Below, one piece after another: positions 10,789-24,240 of a DNA stretch of 64,000 nucleotides. Source of the DNA: Cyanoderma ruficeps. Taxonomy: Eukaryota > Chordata > Aves > Passeriformes > Timaliidae. How positions within the stretch are numbered: position 1 is the first letter of the stretch; each line of letters begins with the position of its first letter. The notes beneath the pieces were generated by a model. That model did not search any database. It saw only the letters and a list, made by a program, of their open reading frames with translations, and had not been told where the DNA came from. The position numbers and the translations under genes were made by a program. The stretch covers positions 12,856,026-12,920,025 of the forward strand of contig VZDJ01000594.1 in NCBI GenBank assembly GCA_008694505.1, given 5' to 3'.

Positions 10789-13280
10789 GTGAGCCAAAAG
10801 TAAGCCACCAACTTTGCTATTTAGCCCACAGCAGGTGGCAATTTAGAAGACCCAAAGGTACCTTCATGATGTTCCAAAATCCCTGGAAGTTGACTTGGCT
10901 GTGTACACGATAGGCAAGTAAAAAGTGACCTCTCAAAAGCTGTATTGAACAACAATCCCTTGTTCTCTCCCTACAAATAAAAGACCACCCACGGAGAAAG
11001 AGAAGTCATCATTTTCATTAACCAGAGGGCTAGTTTAGTCTCTACTGTTCAAATTGGATGACAATTTCTCCTGCACCCTAAATTACAGAGAGGATGTAAC
11101 TTCTGGATTAACTGGGTTTTGACATCCCCACCCCATTGCTCACCCCTTCCCTCCTGGCAAGGATGACAGCAACAAGCACCACCCAACTCCTGCACTGAGG
11201 GTAATCCGATACAGGGAACTTCGGTGGCTGTGTGAACGTGGTTTCTCTGGTATGAGAGAAGAGGCCCATTTAGATTCAAGCCAGAGTCAACATGACTCAT
11301 TGGCTCATACATCCTTCACTGCAGGGCTCAGGAGGTCACTGCAGGTTCAAATCTCACACTGGGACTTGGAATGGTACTTCACACTGTGGGGAAGGGAGGG
11401 GAGATGCTGAGCTCCTGGAGGTGCTTCCTACTGCAGGAGAGAGAGATTTTAATCTGAGATCCCTGCTGGCAACTCTTCCAAAAGTGAATTAATTACACCA
11501 GGGCAAATACATCCCTGGTGGGGGCTCCTTTATCTTCAATGTGTCTGTCATGAGGCTGATTCTGTTTTTATTTTGGAGGAGTACTGTGTGCTATATCTTG
11601 TTTTTTGGTGTTGGTTTGGGGTCCTTTATTATTTTTTGGCTTTTTTGGGTGACCTGGTCTTCTGGCTCATGTCCACTCTGGCAGCCAAACAGGTTCCAGC
11701 AGCCAAAGGTATGTGTGTGTGTTTGCATGAGCCCTTGCAGAGTTGCTGCACAAGTTTCTGGCCTAGCTAAATCACGACTTTGTTGCTTTGCAGACCTTTC
11801 TCCTAGGACTGGAGGAGTGGGGAAGGGGGTATGCAGACCATCTGTCTCTGCATTTCCCAGCCATACAAACCCCTAACACAGAACAGGTGATTGGAGAGCT
11901 ACATCTGTGCCCCCTTCCCTGCAACTCTAGCTCTTTGCTCCTTTTCCATCACCAGTCCTGATTTTAATACTGCTCCGTCTTTCCAAAGAAATGCATGAAG
12001 GTGCAGCAGGTCTGGGGCAGCTGTTCCTCAACACCTACAGGCTCAGCAGGAGATAAGGGCTCATAAGAGAGACCCTTCCCTGCTGTTATTTCAAAGGTCT
12101 TGCTGAAGCTTGGTTCAATGGTCCTTTGCAGAGCGATGACAGCTGAGAAACACACAGAAAAGATGGAGAATTTTCTCAGCAATTTCCAATAGTTTAAGCT
12201 CCTTTTTCTTGATGAAGCAGAAGGAAGCATTCAACCCTCTAGATCAGCTCAGCTGGCAGTGAAATACAGTCAGCTCTGGGTGAAACCCAGGACTGTGTAC
12301 AAGGAAGGGATGAAAGTCCTCATTTCTGAGCAAAAGGGGTTACAAAATACATGGTAAAGGTGAATTTAAATGTTGTCTTATCACAGCTGGAGTATCTCTG
12401 CTTTGGGAAAGGGGTCTCCATGGAGTTAATTCCAAAAAGGTTTGCAGCACCTGGTCTTAGAGCATCATCTGAAAATGGGAAAAAAGTGGAAGCTGTCAGA
12501 ATCTCTATTTGCAGAAGTATGCTGAAATATGAAACCGTTTTCCTTACAGGCACAACATCTGGGTGTAGAGTAACCAGTAAAAAGTATCCAAACCTCAGCT
12601 CCTGCTGCTTCTCCCTCCCAAGTGGCCCCTTTTATCTATCCTCTCAAAATGAATCCTAGAGAGGTTCTTCCATGACCAATTTGAATTTTTCTTACATGCT
12701 CTTTTTCAAGCAAGCAGGAGTCAGTATTCATTCCATTTGTCAGTCACCCACTAATAATACTCAATCTATCCACTGATCAAAATTGACAGAGGGTAGAAAG
12801 TAGTATTGTGCTCCTACTATTATTGGGAAAATAGGCAACTAGGGTAAAGAGAAAATAAACCTTCTGAAGGGAGAAATTACAGCAGGGAAAACTTTATTTT
12901 TAAACACCAGAAACTCCAGCCAAATAACATTATACCTCAGAATCCATGCTCAGTCATTTCTGCTCTTCACACGACTGATACTTTCTGAAGCAGTTTCACA
13001 GCAGATTTGTCTTGCTGCTGCCTGACTCTCTCAATCCTCATTTTCCTCTTAAGAATCATTGTTGCAGGACCATGGGAACAGAAATAGGGCAGGAGAACAA
13101 TCCACAGGACTACCACTTTGGGACAGACCTCATGGTAACTGGACTGCCAGCTCATTTCAAAGGGCGACAGAGTGGGTCAGTCACCATCTGAATGAGGAGG
13201 ACAAAAGATGGGTCAAGTTTGCATGGTTTGTCAGTGCCCACAGATGACGCTGACCACAGATTTTTAGTCTCCCTTTTCAG

Positions 13281-13301
13281 CCATTACAGTTGAGGCCAGA
13301 G
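13281..13301 (+). other. Microexon-like segment, 21 nt (weak)
   Basis: The acceptor-like TCTCCCTTTTCAG ends at 13280 and the donor-like GAG/GTGAAA follows at 13301. All 21 bases are open in phase 0. Segments this short between splice-like motifs arise easily by chance. Confidence 0.1.
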
Positions 13302-14671
13302 GTGAAACATGACGGTGTTAGTGCAGTAAGACCCACTGGCAGGATTTTGCCAGACCTCTTTTTCTGTCTGATTCACCCCAGGATGGATGAAGGGGGATCT
13401 TCAGCGAGACTTGCTCTGATAGAGTTAATGTATTTTACAAGGAAAACTGCCATCTTTCAAGGTCGTTTTATCTCTTAGTTACATGAATTCTAGGAAAGCA
13501 AAGATTCTTTCCAAGTAAGTTGCTGTTTTATCCAAGTAATGGTGTTACAGAAATTGTTGTATAGGATCCAGGTCTTTCCAGGGTATAGTGAGAGTGTGTG
13601 GTGTTTAGATTTAGGCTGTGTGCTGCCAAGCTACTGACTCCCTTTTTTCTTCCTTTTTTTCCTCATCCCACCCTCTCTCCCCTAAATCACAAGCCTAAGA
13701 AAAATAAATAAGAATAATAAATAAACAGATGAAAGTGGAAACATTCCCAAACCTGTTATCACAGAGGTAGTTTCTGTCCAGGCCACGCTAGTTTCACAGC
13801 AAGCCTTGGAATTGTCGATTCTCATTACTTTCCAGTGTTGAGTGCAGGAGGAGAGAATTTCAATCTCTGCTTTCCAGAATCAAACCCTCTGTTTAATGCG
13901 GTAGGGAAAGTTGAGATGAAATATAGGTCTCAGGGGACTTTTCCTGTGTGAAAGCTTATTACAGCTGTAACAAAACCTTCTAATCGGAACAGATTCTGTT
14001 ACATGCATCATATTCTGGTCTTGGGCAGGGTGGGGGAATATGAGAAAAAGATGACAAAAAGCTTTAAAAGCAATTAAAAGACAACTACATTCATTCCCTG
14101 CCTCCTCTTCCTCACTGCTTTCATTTGCTGTTTACATAGAACATTTTCTTCTCTGCGTTTTCTGGGAGTCTTGTAATATCTTGTAGGAGTTTTTCTGGGT
14201 CAGGTTGTTGAATGATATTTTGCATTTACAAACTTGGAATCACCTGCCCAAATGGAAAACTGTTCAGTGGTGTTTGAAATACAGAATCCATATTACCATA
14301 GCAAGAGAGCCTAATAGGCTATCTAAACACAATATTCAGTTACAGCTGAAGACAGGGAACCACTTAAAATGTGTCACGATATCCAATGTAATAATAAAAT
14401 TGTAGACAGAATAAACCCAAAGGCACAATTCCTGCCCAAAGCAAAGTGTCTCTGGGCCTGTGCTGGTAATATAAATGGCTTCACAAAGCAAGTGAGAAAA
14501 AAATTAGTGCCAGCCTCTAATGTAGACACATCCAAGTTGTTTTCTTCTGGTTTGCTTCAATGAATTATATTGGCTGTAAAAGGGACACAGAGAAATTGTG
14601 AGGGGAAAAAGATGTAAGAAGATGAGGTACTTTGCTATTCTGCATTGTACTACCTCAGTTTCTTGTTCCTT

Positions 14672-14709
14672 GTGATGATCTAAAAGGACAAGTCCACCCC
14701 ACCAATTCC
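14672..14709 (+). mobile_element. Possible CR1 3'-end relic
   Basis: The segment carries GATGATCT, then AAAAGG, then TCCACCCC and CCAATTCC in the order and spacing of the CR1 3' tail that I remember for birds (GATGATCT, AAGGTCC, TTCCAACCC, ACCATTCT). No terminal octamer repeat and no upstream CR1 body can be recognised, so this would be an old, degraded fragment. A chance match is quite possible. Confidence 0.25.
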
Positions 14710-16700
14710 TTTGGGCATTTTGGGCATGCTATGGGGGCTCTGCAGCAGGGTGGTTTGCAGATCAGAAATAACATCTCTTCAGTTAGGAAAGCACAGAAAT
14801 GAACTGTATCATGTAGAGACTCATTTTAAGACTTGAGAAAAGCACTGTGAGACAGATCCTTGGGTTTTGTATACCTCCCTGACCATGATTTGCTGGAGAA
14901 GGCTGGACATACTTTTGCCTGATAATGGTGAAGTATCTACATTTACTTGGGAGAAACACTGCAGTACTCAACACCAGTGAGGTCAAACTGTGCTGAACTG
15001 CAGGTAGAGGAGGAGCAATGAAAAGCTTCCGGCCTCTTAAGATTTGGATTCCCATCAGACTCTACTCCTTTGTCTATTGTATGGTCTTCTGAGTATGGAT
15101 CATCTCTTGTTTCATATGTCTATTAGTTGGCATGACTTGAGGAAAGATTAGGAAGCTCCCTCTCCGAGGGCTACTGTGATACTACTAAAATAAAAGCAGC
15201 AAGTGCCCTGATGGTCTGAGGCAATCCTGAAATGATGATGATGATCCAGGAAAGAGATGAAAAATCATCTGATCCTCTCTGCTTTCATGTGAAACAGTGT
15301 CTGTGCACCAGGGTTTGAAGGAAACAATCTCATTTTCCTTCATCTCTCCCATGGATAAGTCCCCTTTTTCTCTCTTCTCCTTCTCCCTAAGAAACACAGG
15401 GCAGAGGCAGTAAAATTATAAAGCAGCCTTTAAAGGTGCTTCATGCTGTGAAATGCAACTCAGATAATGAATGTTTCCAGCCCAGCCAGAGCACTCTCTG
15501 AGGGATATTTTTATCTCCACAGTGCCAGAGATTAACTGTACATTTGTCTTAATGGTATCACCCTTTAGTGTTAATGGAAGTTATGTTGTAAATCCCTGAC
15601 CATCCAAATGAGAATACACATTGAATAATCACAATAAATCAAAGTAAATGGAAGACCCCTGCAGAACAAATTCATCTCCAGAGTAACTCCTGAGGCTTTT
15701 AGGAAGCTTGTGCCAAGCAGGCACAGCAAGAACAAACACAGTAGATCACGTCACCTGCTTTGTGATTTCAAAGTACACATGATGATGAAACTTCCACTTT
15801 GAACACAGAAATTCACTCATTTGAAATGATTTGTAAAGGAAAAACAGGACTGGGTTTGGTAATGTTTGGGTATCTATATAATTTGGAGAAATTGACTCAG
15901 TGGATGTTTCCAGTGTACTTTCATCTCAGAGATGAGAATGAAAGTATGAAAAAAAAGTGATGACTACTAGAAAAGAGAAAATGCATTCATTTTCAACTGC
16001 TTAGACCACTTTGGACTGATGAAATTTTGTGAAAATGGGTCCATTTTAAACATAACAGCTATTAAATTCTCAGCAACAACTCCAATTCCCTTTTCCAAGA
16101 AATACAGGCAAGAGGGACAGAGAAGAATAAAGAGACATAATGTTCTTCTGTGTGTGAAGTAGAAACAAATATCACACAGTATAATATATTAGTCTTTTGT
16201 GCTTCACTTAGGCACTATGGAAATGAAAGACAGACAAATCATTGTCCTTTCATAATTTGCAGATTCTTTTTTTTTAGGTGAGGAACAATAACTTAAAGGG
16301 CACAGATTAAAACAGGGATGAGTATAAGACAAGAATGGAGTTTCTTCTTCCAAAAGAGTCTGCAACTATTCATATGCAGAGACGACCTAGAATTATTTTC
16401 AGACCTCATCAGCAACTCTATGTTTGTTGAAAATTACATTAAGTCCCATTGCCCGTATTTCCAAAGTAGAACTGCTTGAGCAGAAAAATGAGAACAGGGA
16501 AGGTGATTAATTTTGATGGTTTTCATTGTGAAATAGAGCAAAATGCAGAAGGGATGGCAGAGTAGATTATTAACTAAAAAGTAGAAATATTAGTACTTAG
16601 GTTTGATGAGGGCACAGAAAATGTCCTCTTATGAAAAAATTACTCTGAAGTCCTCCTTTATTATCTGGCTGTTCCCCTTCAGTCTTGCCACGTCACTTAC

Positions 16701-16761
16701 CTTTGAGGATTGCTGTGCCTTACAGGTAACAAAGTCAATGCTGATCAATATCTTTCCCCCA
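16701..16761 (-). other. Candidate exon, 61 nt, minus strand (unconfirmed)
   Basis: Read on the minus strand, TTGCTTCCACCCAG forms a reasonable acceptor before 16761. The other end is AAAG/GTAAGTGAC, a near-perfect donor just below 16701. The single best frame has no stop and translates to GGKILISIDFVTCKAQQSSK, a balanced composition with no low-complexity bias. The phase is 1 to 0, so neighbouring exons would have to match. I recognise no protein family. A plus-strand CAG/GTAACA motif overlaps the same bases, which shows how easily such motifs arise here. Confidence 0.25.
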
Positions 16762-19700
16762 CTGGGTGGAAGCAACCTTAAAAAAGTCTTCATTACAGTT
16801 CTGCAAGGAAGTATGAAAAAGAATCAATCTCTCAATGTCTCTATCCAAGGTCTCTTGAATCTCATATATCAGATATAGCACAGACTACTAGAGAGCTAGG
16901 AAATCACCAGTCAAGTACCTGGTCATTTTAAGAATACAGCTTTTCTATGCTGGATAAGTCCTATCCGGAATAGTACATTAGGAAATAGAAGTATGTGAAA
17001 GGCAACAAAGAAAAATCAGGCTATAACCTGCTACACAGATTCTCTTTCCATCTCTAGATGTGGATTAGAGATTTGCAGGCTGATGAAGGTGAATACCTCC
17101 CTCCCAAACATTCACTTTCCCTGTATGCATACTTTCTTTCAAAACCTTTTCTTTTGATGGATGGGAAGGGGGCTTAGAAAAAAATTCTCTAGTTTCATGT
17201 CTAGTTTTTTCTTCAGCTGTCCTCCAAAGTAACTCTAAAATTAATTCTGCTAATCTTGTTCTTAGAAAGATTGTGGCCATTTTCTATCTCTGGAGTTTCT
17301 CCATTCTTGTTTCTTTGAGAACTTCCATGGCCTTTGTGCATTTAAATCCCTCCTGTTTTGTATAGGAAGTGTTTGTACATTTCCTTATCTACCTAGACAA
17401 ATCTCAGCCACCAAGTGGTCCATGACTACCTGATTCCTGAAGAAATCTAAAGTTGCTATCAAGAGCAAGAGGAAACAGTCTTGCACTTTCAAGCAATACT
17501 GCCTGGGTTAAATCACTGCAGAAGTGGAATAAGCCAGTGAGTTAAGATCTTACACCCACATTTGTAAAAATGTTAAAATTTGATTCTCTACTCTGAGTTA
17601 AATAGAAGTATCTGGAACTCAAAATACTTTGATATTTTGTAGTTGTTTCCATTCTCTACTCTCTGAGGGCAACCAAGACTGAAAGCTCAAGAGCCAACAG
17701 CCAGAAAGGGCAGTTCTTGGCCCAAGAGACAATCAGGAAGCACTGAATTTGTTGAGACTAATTAAATTTCTGATCTGTTCCTGCAGTGATGAGAGGATCA
17801 CATAAGTCAGCTGGGAATTTGATGGAGGCCTGAATCTAAACAGAAAGAGGTTGTGCTGGAAATTCAGCTAGGCAAGTGCTGTTCATGTCCATCCATTGAC
17901 TCCAGTGGTTTTGAACTTAAAAAAAATGGACTTATACAAAGCTCTTTTCTGAAAACCCCAAGACCGTGGGGACTTGGCTGGGGGAGTAAACAAATGGGGC
18001 TCTTTGTTTCCCTAGGAGGAGGGCATGCAGCTAAAAGGCAGCTCTCCCATCCTGCCCTCCCCCTTTGAGCTGGCAGCCCCACCTGTTAGGAGGCAGGAGT
18101 AATCAGAGAGATGAACAGCACAAGCGGTATTTTTACAGGATGAACCCACCGGGTCAGCTGGAGGCCTGCTGAAACCCAATATCGAGTTGTGGCTGCAGAC
18201 AGACATGGTGCAAGGCTTGGGGGAGGAGGGTGCTGAGAGATGGGTCGAGGGAAAGCAGGGCAGCCCCAAGGAGGCAGAACTTTGCTTGGGAGACTTCTGT
18301 TTCCCTTTGGTGCCCCTGAAACTGAATAGTGGGGATTGTTGATTAAATGTGTGAGCTGGGGCTGGTTGCAGGGGGAGGATAAGGGGAAGTGTTGAGGCAG
18401 GGACAGGGGCAGCAGGAGCAGCACTCACAGGAACAAAGAGCACATGTGTGCATAGGCACTGTGTGCCCAGTCCCCAGAGGAAGGGGGTCACTCAGAGGTA
18501 TCTATTTCATTCATTCACCTGCTTCTCTCTGCTTTTGTGCATAGTAAACAGAAAACCTTTGCACTTCAGACTTCCCCTTTCCCATCCCTCCTGGTACCGC
18601 CAGCCCTGGACCAGCACATTTATTCCAGAGAAACTTATTGTCTGACCATGACAGAGTTTCCCCCATGCCTCTCATGCAGTCAGAAACTTGCTGCTGAAGG
18701 GGCTGCTTGGGGAATAAACACCTGCAAGGAGCCACAGCTGTGGCGTGAGCTGTTCTCCTAATGCTCTGTTTAGGATTACAGCACTCCAAAATATCACATT
18801 ACCCCAGTGGCTGCACTGAAACCTGGTATTAATTCACATTAGCAAGGATCAGATTTAGCATGTTGGGAGGGGGAGGACTGTTATTATTGTTTCTAAAACT
18901 GCTGGAGCAAACTCCTAGGATTGGTCTTTCATTAATACTGGCAATGGCCAGAGAAGCTTCTTTGTTCCTCCACACCCCTGGCCATTCACCCCGTCTCCTC
19001 TTGCATGAATGCCTCTAAACACAGCTGCTTGTTTCCATGATGGGGTTACTTGCTTATTTTTATTTTTGGTGTATCAAAGTCAGTAACTTTCAAAGCAAAT
19101 TTCTGCATTTTGTGGAATTTCTTTGGATTGCAGAGATCTTCCAACAGTGGGAGGAGAGTTACAGTGTGGTGTGGGATCACCTCTTGTCCATGCCCATGAT
19201 AATTTATCCAAAGATTGGAAAAACAGAAAGGTGATTTAAGCAGTAAGAACAGTGAAACTCTGGGATAGATTTGTGCAAAGAGGCATGGAGTCTTCCTTAC
19301 CAGGTAATTTTGAGCATCTCTGTTGCATTGATTTGATTTTGTCTTTGGGTAGGGAGGGACATTCCACATACCTTTCAATGTGTCCTTCAACTTGTTTTTT
19401 TTTGATGTAGCCATTATAAGGGTGTGGTGGAGTTACTTTCCTTCCTTGCTTTTCCTACCCACACTGTCCCTTCCTTACTGAGTGTTGCTGAAGCTGTTTC
19501 TATCTGAGGAGCCTAGGCTTTCCCTAGGCTTATGGATGTCACATAAAGGGCTGTGTTTAGTTGTCCCTGGAAGGCCTCATGGTATAATCTTGGTGTTTTT
19601 CCAAACCAAGGGCTATTTCACATATGTATAATTGACCCCTGTTTTCATATGTTGCTTCTTGAATCCAAGAGAACATAATCATCAGTAACAATAACCACTG

Positions 19701-22142
19701 TTCAGTACAGACAGGGTTAAATATCCCTGGAATGCCCACAGAGAGCCTTGGAACAGATATGAAAAAAGAAGCGAAAAAAGTATTTCCCCTGAAGCTTTCC
19801 TTCAGAGGCTGCAAATCACAACCATGTTTGTTAATTTTATTTACAATTTCAGAGTTGTCTTGAAATGTCATTATTGTTGGCCGTGCTACCAAATTCAGAA
19901 AAGTATCAATGTTTAGCTAGAGAGGAGTGGACCCAAACAATAAGGCCAAAGATGGGGCATATGCTGTACACAGTGCCAGGGGTGAAAAACAAGGACTAGC
20001 AGATCATCTACTGACTACTGTGTGACATTTCTTTGTGTAGAGCACAGAATAGTTTTGGTATTTGTTAGAGTGCCAGCCTTCTGCACAGAAATCTGCAGAT
20101 CATCCAAATTTGTAAAGGCAGAAGAGGACGTCTGAATATTAGGTTTCACTTCCTGTAAAAACATAGGCCTTCAAATTTCAGTTTATTACATGTCTATTGA
20201 ATATTTTGTTCCAGAAAAACATCCAGGAGATGGGAAATCTAGTGCTTTATTCCAATTAGGCTGGTAAGTTCTGATTTCCTTCCCCTGCTGCCCCAGTGTG
20301 ATCCCACACCATGCTGATGGGAACAGTATGCACTGCAGAGGATAGTCCAGCTTCAGAGATCTTACTGGTACCTCAAGATCAACACCCTGCAAGACTGACC
20401 ATGCATCTCATATATACACAGAGTCCCTCTCAGATGGCAAACTTAGTAGGCATTTCAGTCATCAATGAGTTTGGAGTCATATTTAGTGTGTTAGAGTGCT
20501 GGCCTGTCAGACTCTGGCTCCTTCTGGAATTAGTCAAGTAGCTGCTCCTGTATGTTAGGGCAACTATCATGGCCAGTCTGAATACAGCTCTTGACTTTTA
20601 TTCCTGCTAGGTTTGCTGAGCCATACATGTGTCTCCTGCTGACACTGTGTTTTTAGGATTATTGCTTTCTCCTGTGCTGTGACACCCAAGTTTATTAAAG
20701 TTCATTTTGTTTCCCCTAGAGGAAAAAGAAACAGGAGAAAGAAAATCCTGTCTTCAATGTACATGTGTTTTTCTGAGGGCTTTCAGCATTACTGAAACCC
20801 TGCTGTGTGTGCTGTGTGTCTAAGTTGAAGGCAAGGCCCTGCTGAACAGGTTTATCTCTTCAGCATGTTATCACTCTCTGGACAACATGACTTCATACAC
20901 GGTGGAATTAATGGGCTTGTGATGGAGTCACAATGCAGCTTCTCAAAGGCCAGTCTGTCTGGGAAACTCCAGGTATTTCTGAGAAACCCTTGAAGTAATT
21001 AGGTGACTCCAGGAAAATCCAAGGAGTTAGAGAGCTCTCTTGGTGTGTTCTTCTAACCTGTGTTTGGGTACATCCAAAAATTCGTGCCTACCTCTTGTCT
21101 CTGAAGATCTAGGAGTCTGAGTACAATGAATGTTTGGACAGTAAGGATGAAGCAAGACAGGCGACTTAGTCATTAGTGGGGACTATTTTCTTTCAGAAAA
21201 CATCAAACAGAAGAGGGTGTTCAGCGGTCCTGCCTGTGGATCTTGATGTGTTTGCGAGAACAGAAATTATCCCCATGGCAGGTGGGGAGGTTCCACAGGG
21301 AGCGCCGAAGGAGCTTTTCTGACCAGACATAAGCACAGCTCCAGCTACTCCTGATTATTTAACATCACTTGGCATTTTCTGCAAGAAGAGAAGATGTCCA
21401 ATGTCTGGGTAGCATTCTTGTTAGATCAGTTACTTCGCTTTTGCTGGGATTTTCTTCTTTCACTTTCAGCTGCAGGCACACTTCTTTTGTTTTTCCTTTC
21501 CTGAGAGTTCGCAAACACTGTGCTGTAAAAGAGCTGGTCCCACTCGTCTCTACTTTTCATCAGGTAGCAAATATCTCTGCAATACAGTTCTTGGCTGAAT
21601 TTGCTCAAAATGAAAGGTGTTGATGCATTCTCTCACACAGAGAAATACTAACAAACCAAAAAAATTAAACTTTTCTAAAGACAGTACAGAAAATAAGCTG
21701 CTGTAGAAAAGGTGAGAATCATATAAAAATGAAGAACAGTCATAATATAGTAAATTTGTTCTTTTCATCAGAACATACACAATTGGGTAAGTTGCCTGTC
21801 ATTACGGCATAGAAAATCCAACATCTGTATAAGTGATGAAATTTCATAACCTCCCCTGTATAACCTTGCTTGATTTTGACACTTGTGACTTATGACAGGT
21901 TTAGAGGTCAACCCTGAAGCGTGAGTATTGTTTCAATCATGCTGCTCCCTCTCATGAATTACGTTAGCAAGGGCTTGGTCACAGTTATCTGTGCAACAAA
22001 GAAATATTGTAGTAGAAGTTGTAGCATGGTAGGATAGTTACTGTGGTGATGTAGTTAAAATGCCTGGGAGAGAGATTTTCATTGTTGAAAAGTCTACATA
22101 ATAAAGTTTAATGTAGTCCATGGGACACGTTTTTTTCCTTAG

Positions 22143-22161
22143 GATTTATGAGTGGAGCTTG
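22143..22161 (+). other. Microexon-like segment, 19 nt (weak)
   Basis: TTTTTTTCCTTAG ends at 22142 and TTG/GTGAGTGC follows at 22161/22162, so both splice motifs are strong. The 19 bases are open as one leading base plus IYEWSL. Vertebrate neuronal microexons can be this short, but nothing else supports it. Confidence 0.12.
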
Positions 22162-22538
22162 GTGAGTGCTACGTATTTTGATCTGATCACCAAAATGAAA
22201 AAACAGATAGAAGGAAAATGCTCAACCAACACAATAATCTTTTGAGGTTTTGGATGAAAGGGAAAGGTTGATTTTGGATCTAAATTAAATGTTTCATTGG
22301 GCCGAAATGGAAAGGTTTTTACACTTAGTCGTTACCTAGATAATCTAGAAACTATTTTCCCCTTGCTTGTACGTGCAATGCCTATTTTTAATTGCAAAAT
22401 TTATTTTGAAAACACATGAGAGATTTTGAAAGATATCAATGCTGATATATTCTTTGGCCAAAAATATTCACCACACTCTGCTCAGTTTGGTGATCTCTTT
22501 TAGTCCTACTCTAACAACAGCTTTTGGCACACTAACTA

Positions 22539-22557
22539 TTATTATTATTAATAATAA
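22539..22557. repeat. ATT/AAT palindromic microsatellite
   Basis: A run of ATT units turns into AAT units at its centre, giving the exact 16-bp palindrome TTATTATTAATAATAA. It is AT-only and prone to cruciform extrusion. Confidence 0.85.
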
Positions 22558-24240
22558 CCATAATATCATCACCCAGCTGTGCTTAGAAGGCTTGGGCAGC
22601 AGTCCCAGATCTGCTATGACAAATCTTTTCAGCTCTCTGGGCTTCTGTTTCACCTCCCACTCTTTGGCTCTCTTATCTAGTCAGATTTAAAGTCACAGGG
22701 TCAGGAACTCTCATATATGGAGCCTCTTATGTACACACCAATGCTTGTGCTACTGCTCCTGCTACAACAGCACGAATGGTGGGTTTTCTGCTCCATCCTC
22801 CCCATCTATCAGCCCACCACAGAGATTTCTGAAGTGTCTCAGCCTCCTAAGGCAGCTAGCTCCATGAAAGAAGAGAAAATGAGGGAGCAAAACCAATAAG
22901 GAAGTGATTTTTGTTTGCATTCTCTATGCAGAGCCCAAGTGGTTATTCTGGGGAGTGGGTGAAACTGAACTGTGACTATAAGCATTGCAGCTACTCTTTG
23001 CTCAGCTGTGATTAACTTCTGTGTGAATCAAAGTAGTGTACACCCAAAATACTGTTTGCTTGGAAGACCAGCAAGGATCTGAGGAGACTGAATGTAAATA
23101 TAAAATAAAACTGAGAGAAAGGGAGAGAAAACTTGGCTTTTGGGTTTTTTTTTAAACAGGATACCTGTTTTGAGAGGCCTCATTCCATGTCAGTCTGTTA
23201 CCAGGTAGAGGGGGGATCAAATGCACCTTTTCCTCCCTGCATGTATACCTATGTTCCCTGTCTAGAGAGAAGCTTGGGGAATTAGATATGCTGGAGAAGG
23301 AACCAGCAGTAAACAAGACACAGAGCATTGAGCCAGTTTGAAAGCTAGCACTTGCAGAGGTGCTGGTAGAAAACCAACACACTCTGGAGGCAAAATGCTG
23401 TGAAAAAAATTCCCAGAAAGGACTCAGAGAACCTACCTCACATTGTTTAATTTTCTTCTGTATCTGGCCCACCAGGGCTTCATGTATGTCTTTAGTAAAT
23501 CCATTAGGATAGCATCAAAGATACCTGACTGCCTCATTTTCTCCTTCTATAGCATTTGACTGCTCAGCAACATGATTGTTAAACCTGCTGCATAATGTAT
23601 TTTTGAACCTGCAAAAAGGTTGTGCAGAGAAGGAGAGTCTGAGTTTGATCGCAGACAGCAGGGCTGACCTGCTCTGTATTTCAGGTCTTTATTTCTTGAC
23701 TGTGTTTCCCAGAAAACAGTATTAAAAACTTGGGGGATTTGCTGCCAAACCACATGCAGTGTCCATTTTTATGACTTCTGTGACTAGATAGTGGTGCACC
23801 TGCCAAAGAAGCATGGCCTCGCTACTGCCCTCTCCACCTCACTTTCTGCAGACCCAAGACCTGGTTATCCAAACTTCCATGTGTGACAGCATTGCTGGAT
23901 GCCATTTCCATTGGAGAAACACCTTGACAGAGAAGGAGCAGCTGCTGGTAGCTCTGTTGATAGTGATGTGGAAACCGAGTCAAAAGCTGTTTCTAGCATA
24001 GGGCTGCATTGTCAGCTTTCAGAATTTGGCCCAAACAAAGAGGTTCGAACTGAGCCTTGGTTAAAGCTCCCTCATTCATACTGAAGTCCAGACCTAAATC
24101 CTACCACGTCAGGGAACGGCTGCTTCTTACCAGTTGAAAAATGTCTCCTGGGACAAGTCACCAGGTCTGGCATCAAAAGGGTGATTTTTGAGCCTTAGAA
24201 ATCTCTTTCGTGGGTTTTGTGCTAAGAGTGACTGAAACTT

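Larger units (their letters stand above)
9719..16700. other. Non-coding stretch; two weak exon-like segments
   Basis: Ordinary single-copy sequence. Apart from the 72-nt candidate exon at 10717-10788 and a possible CR1 relic at 14672-14709, I see only a 21-nt microexon-like segment at 13281-13301 (strong CTCCCTTTTCAG acceptor, GAG/GTGAAA donor, open as PLQLRPE). There is also an AAG/GTATGT donor-like site at 11707 with no convincing exon before it, and a short ATG repeat at 15231. A T-rich block at 11560-11650 gives a hydrophobic open frame (plus, 11541-11876) that reflects composition rather than a membrane protein. Confidence 0.6.
16762..24240. other. Non-coding stretch, no gene recognised
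   Basis: No coding region is recognised. A 159-codon minus-strand frame at 18012-18491 is P/S/A-rich and unlike any family. A minus-strand frame at 19046-19414 starts at an ATG with A at -3 and G at +4 and has a CTG/GTAAGG donor-like site after 38 codons (K/N-rich start MATSKKNKLKDTLK), but nothing corroborates it. A good acceptor-like CCCCTAG at 20719 is followed by K/E-rich open sequence without a donor. A 21274-21300 stretch weakly resembles part of CR1. A 36-nt minus-strand segment at 24131-24166 has acceptor- and donor-like ends and is open as PGDLSQETFFNW. Confidence 0.55.

Noticed and set aside
11344..11354. GGTTCAAATCT, B-box-like, with TGGCTCA upstream
   Set aside because: The upstream word is a poor A box, no stems pair, and no SINE body or A-tail follows.
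18012..18491. 159-codon minus-strand frame
   Set aside because: P/S/A-rich chance translation of G-rich DNA with no domain, splice support or ATG context.
21274..21300. CCCATGGCAGGTGGGGAGGTT, similar to part of the CR1 3' region
   Set aside because: Neither the sequence before nor after continues the resemblance; too short to call.
24042..24052. GGTTCGAACTG, close to a tRNA B box
   Set aside because: No A box at proper distance and no cloverleaf pairing or acceptor stem could be drawn.
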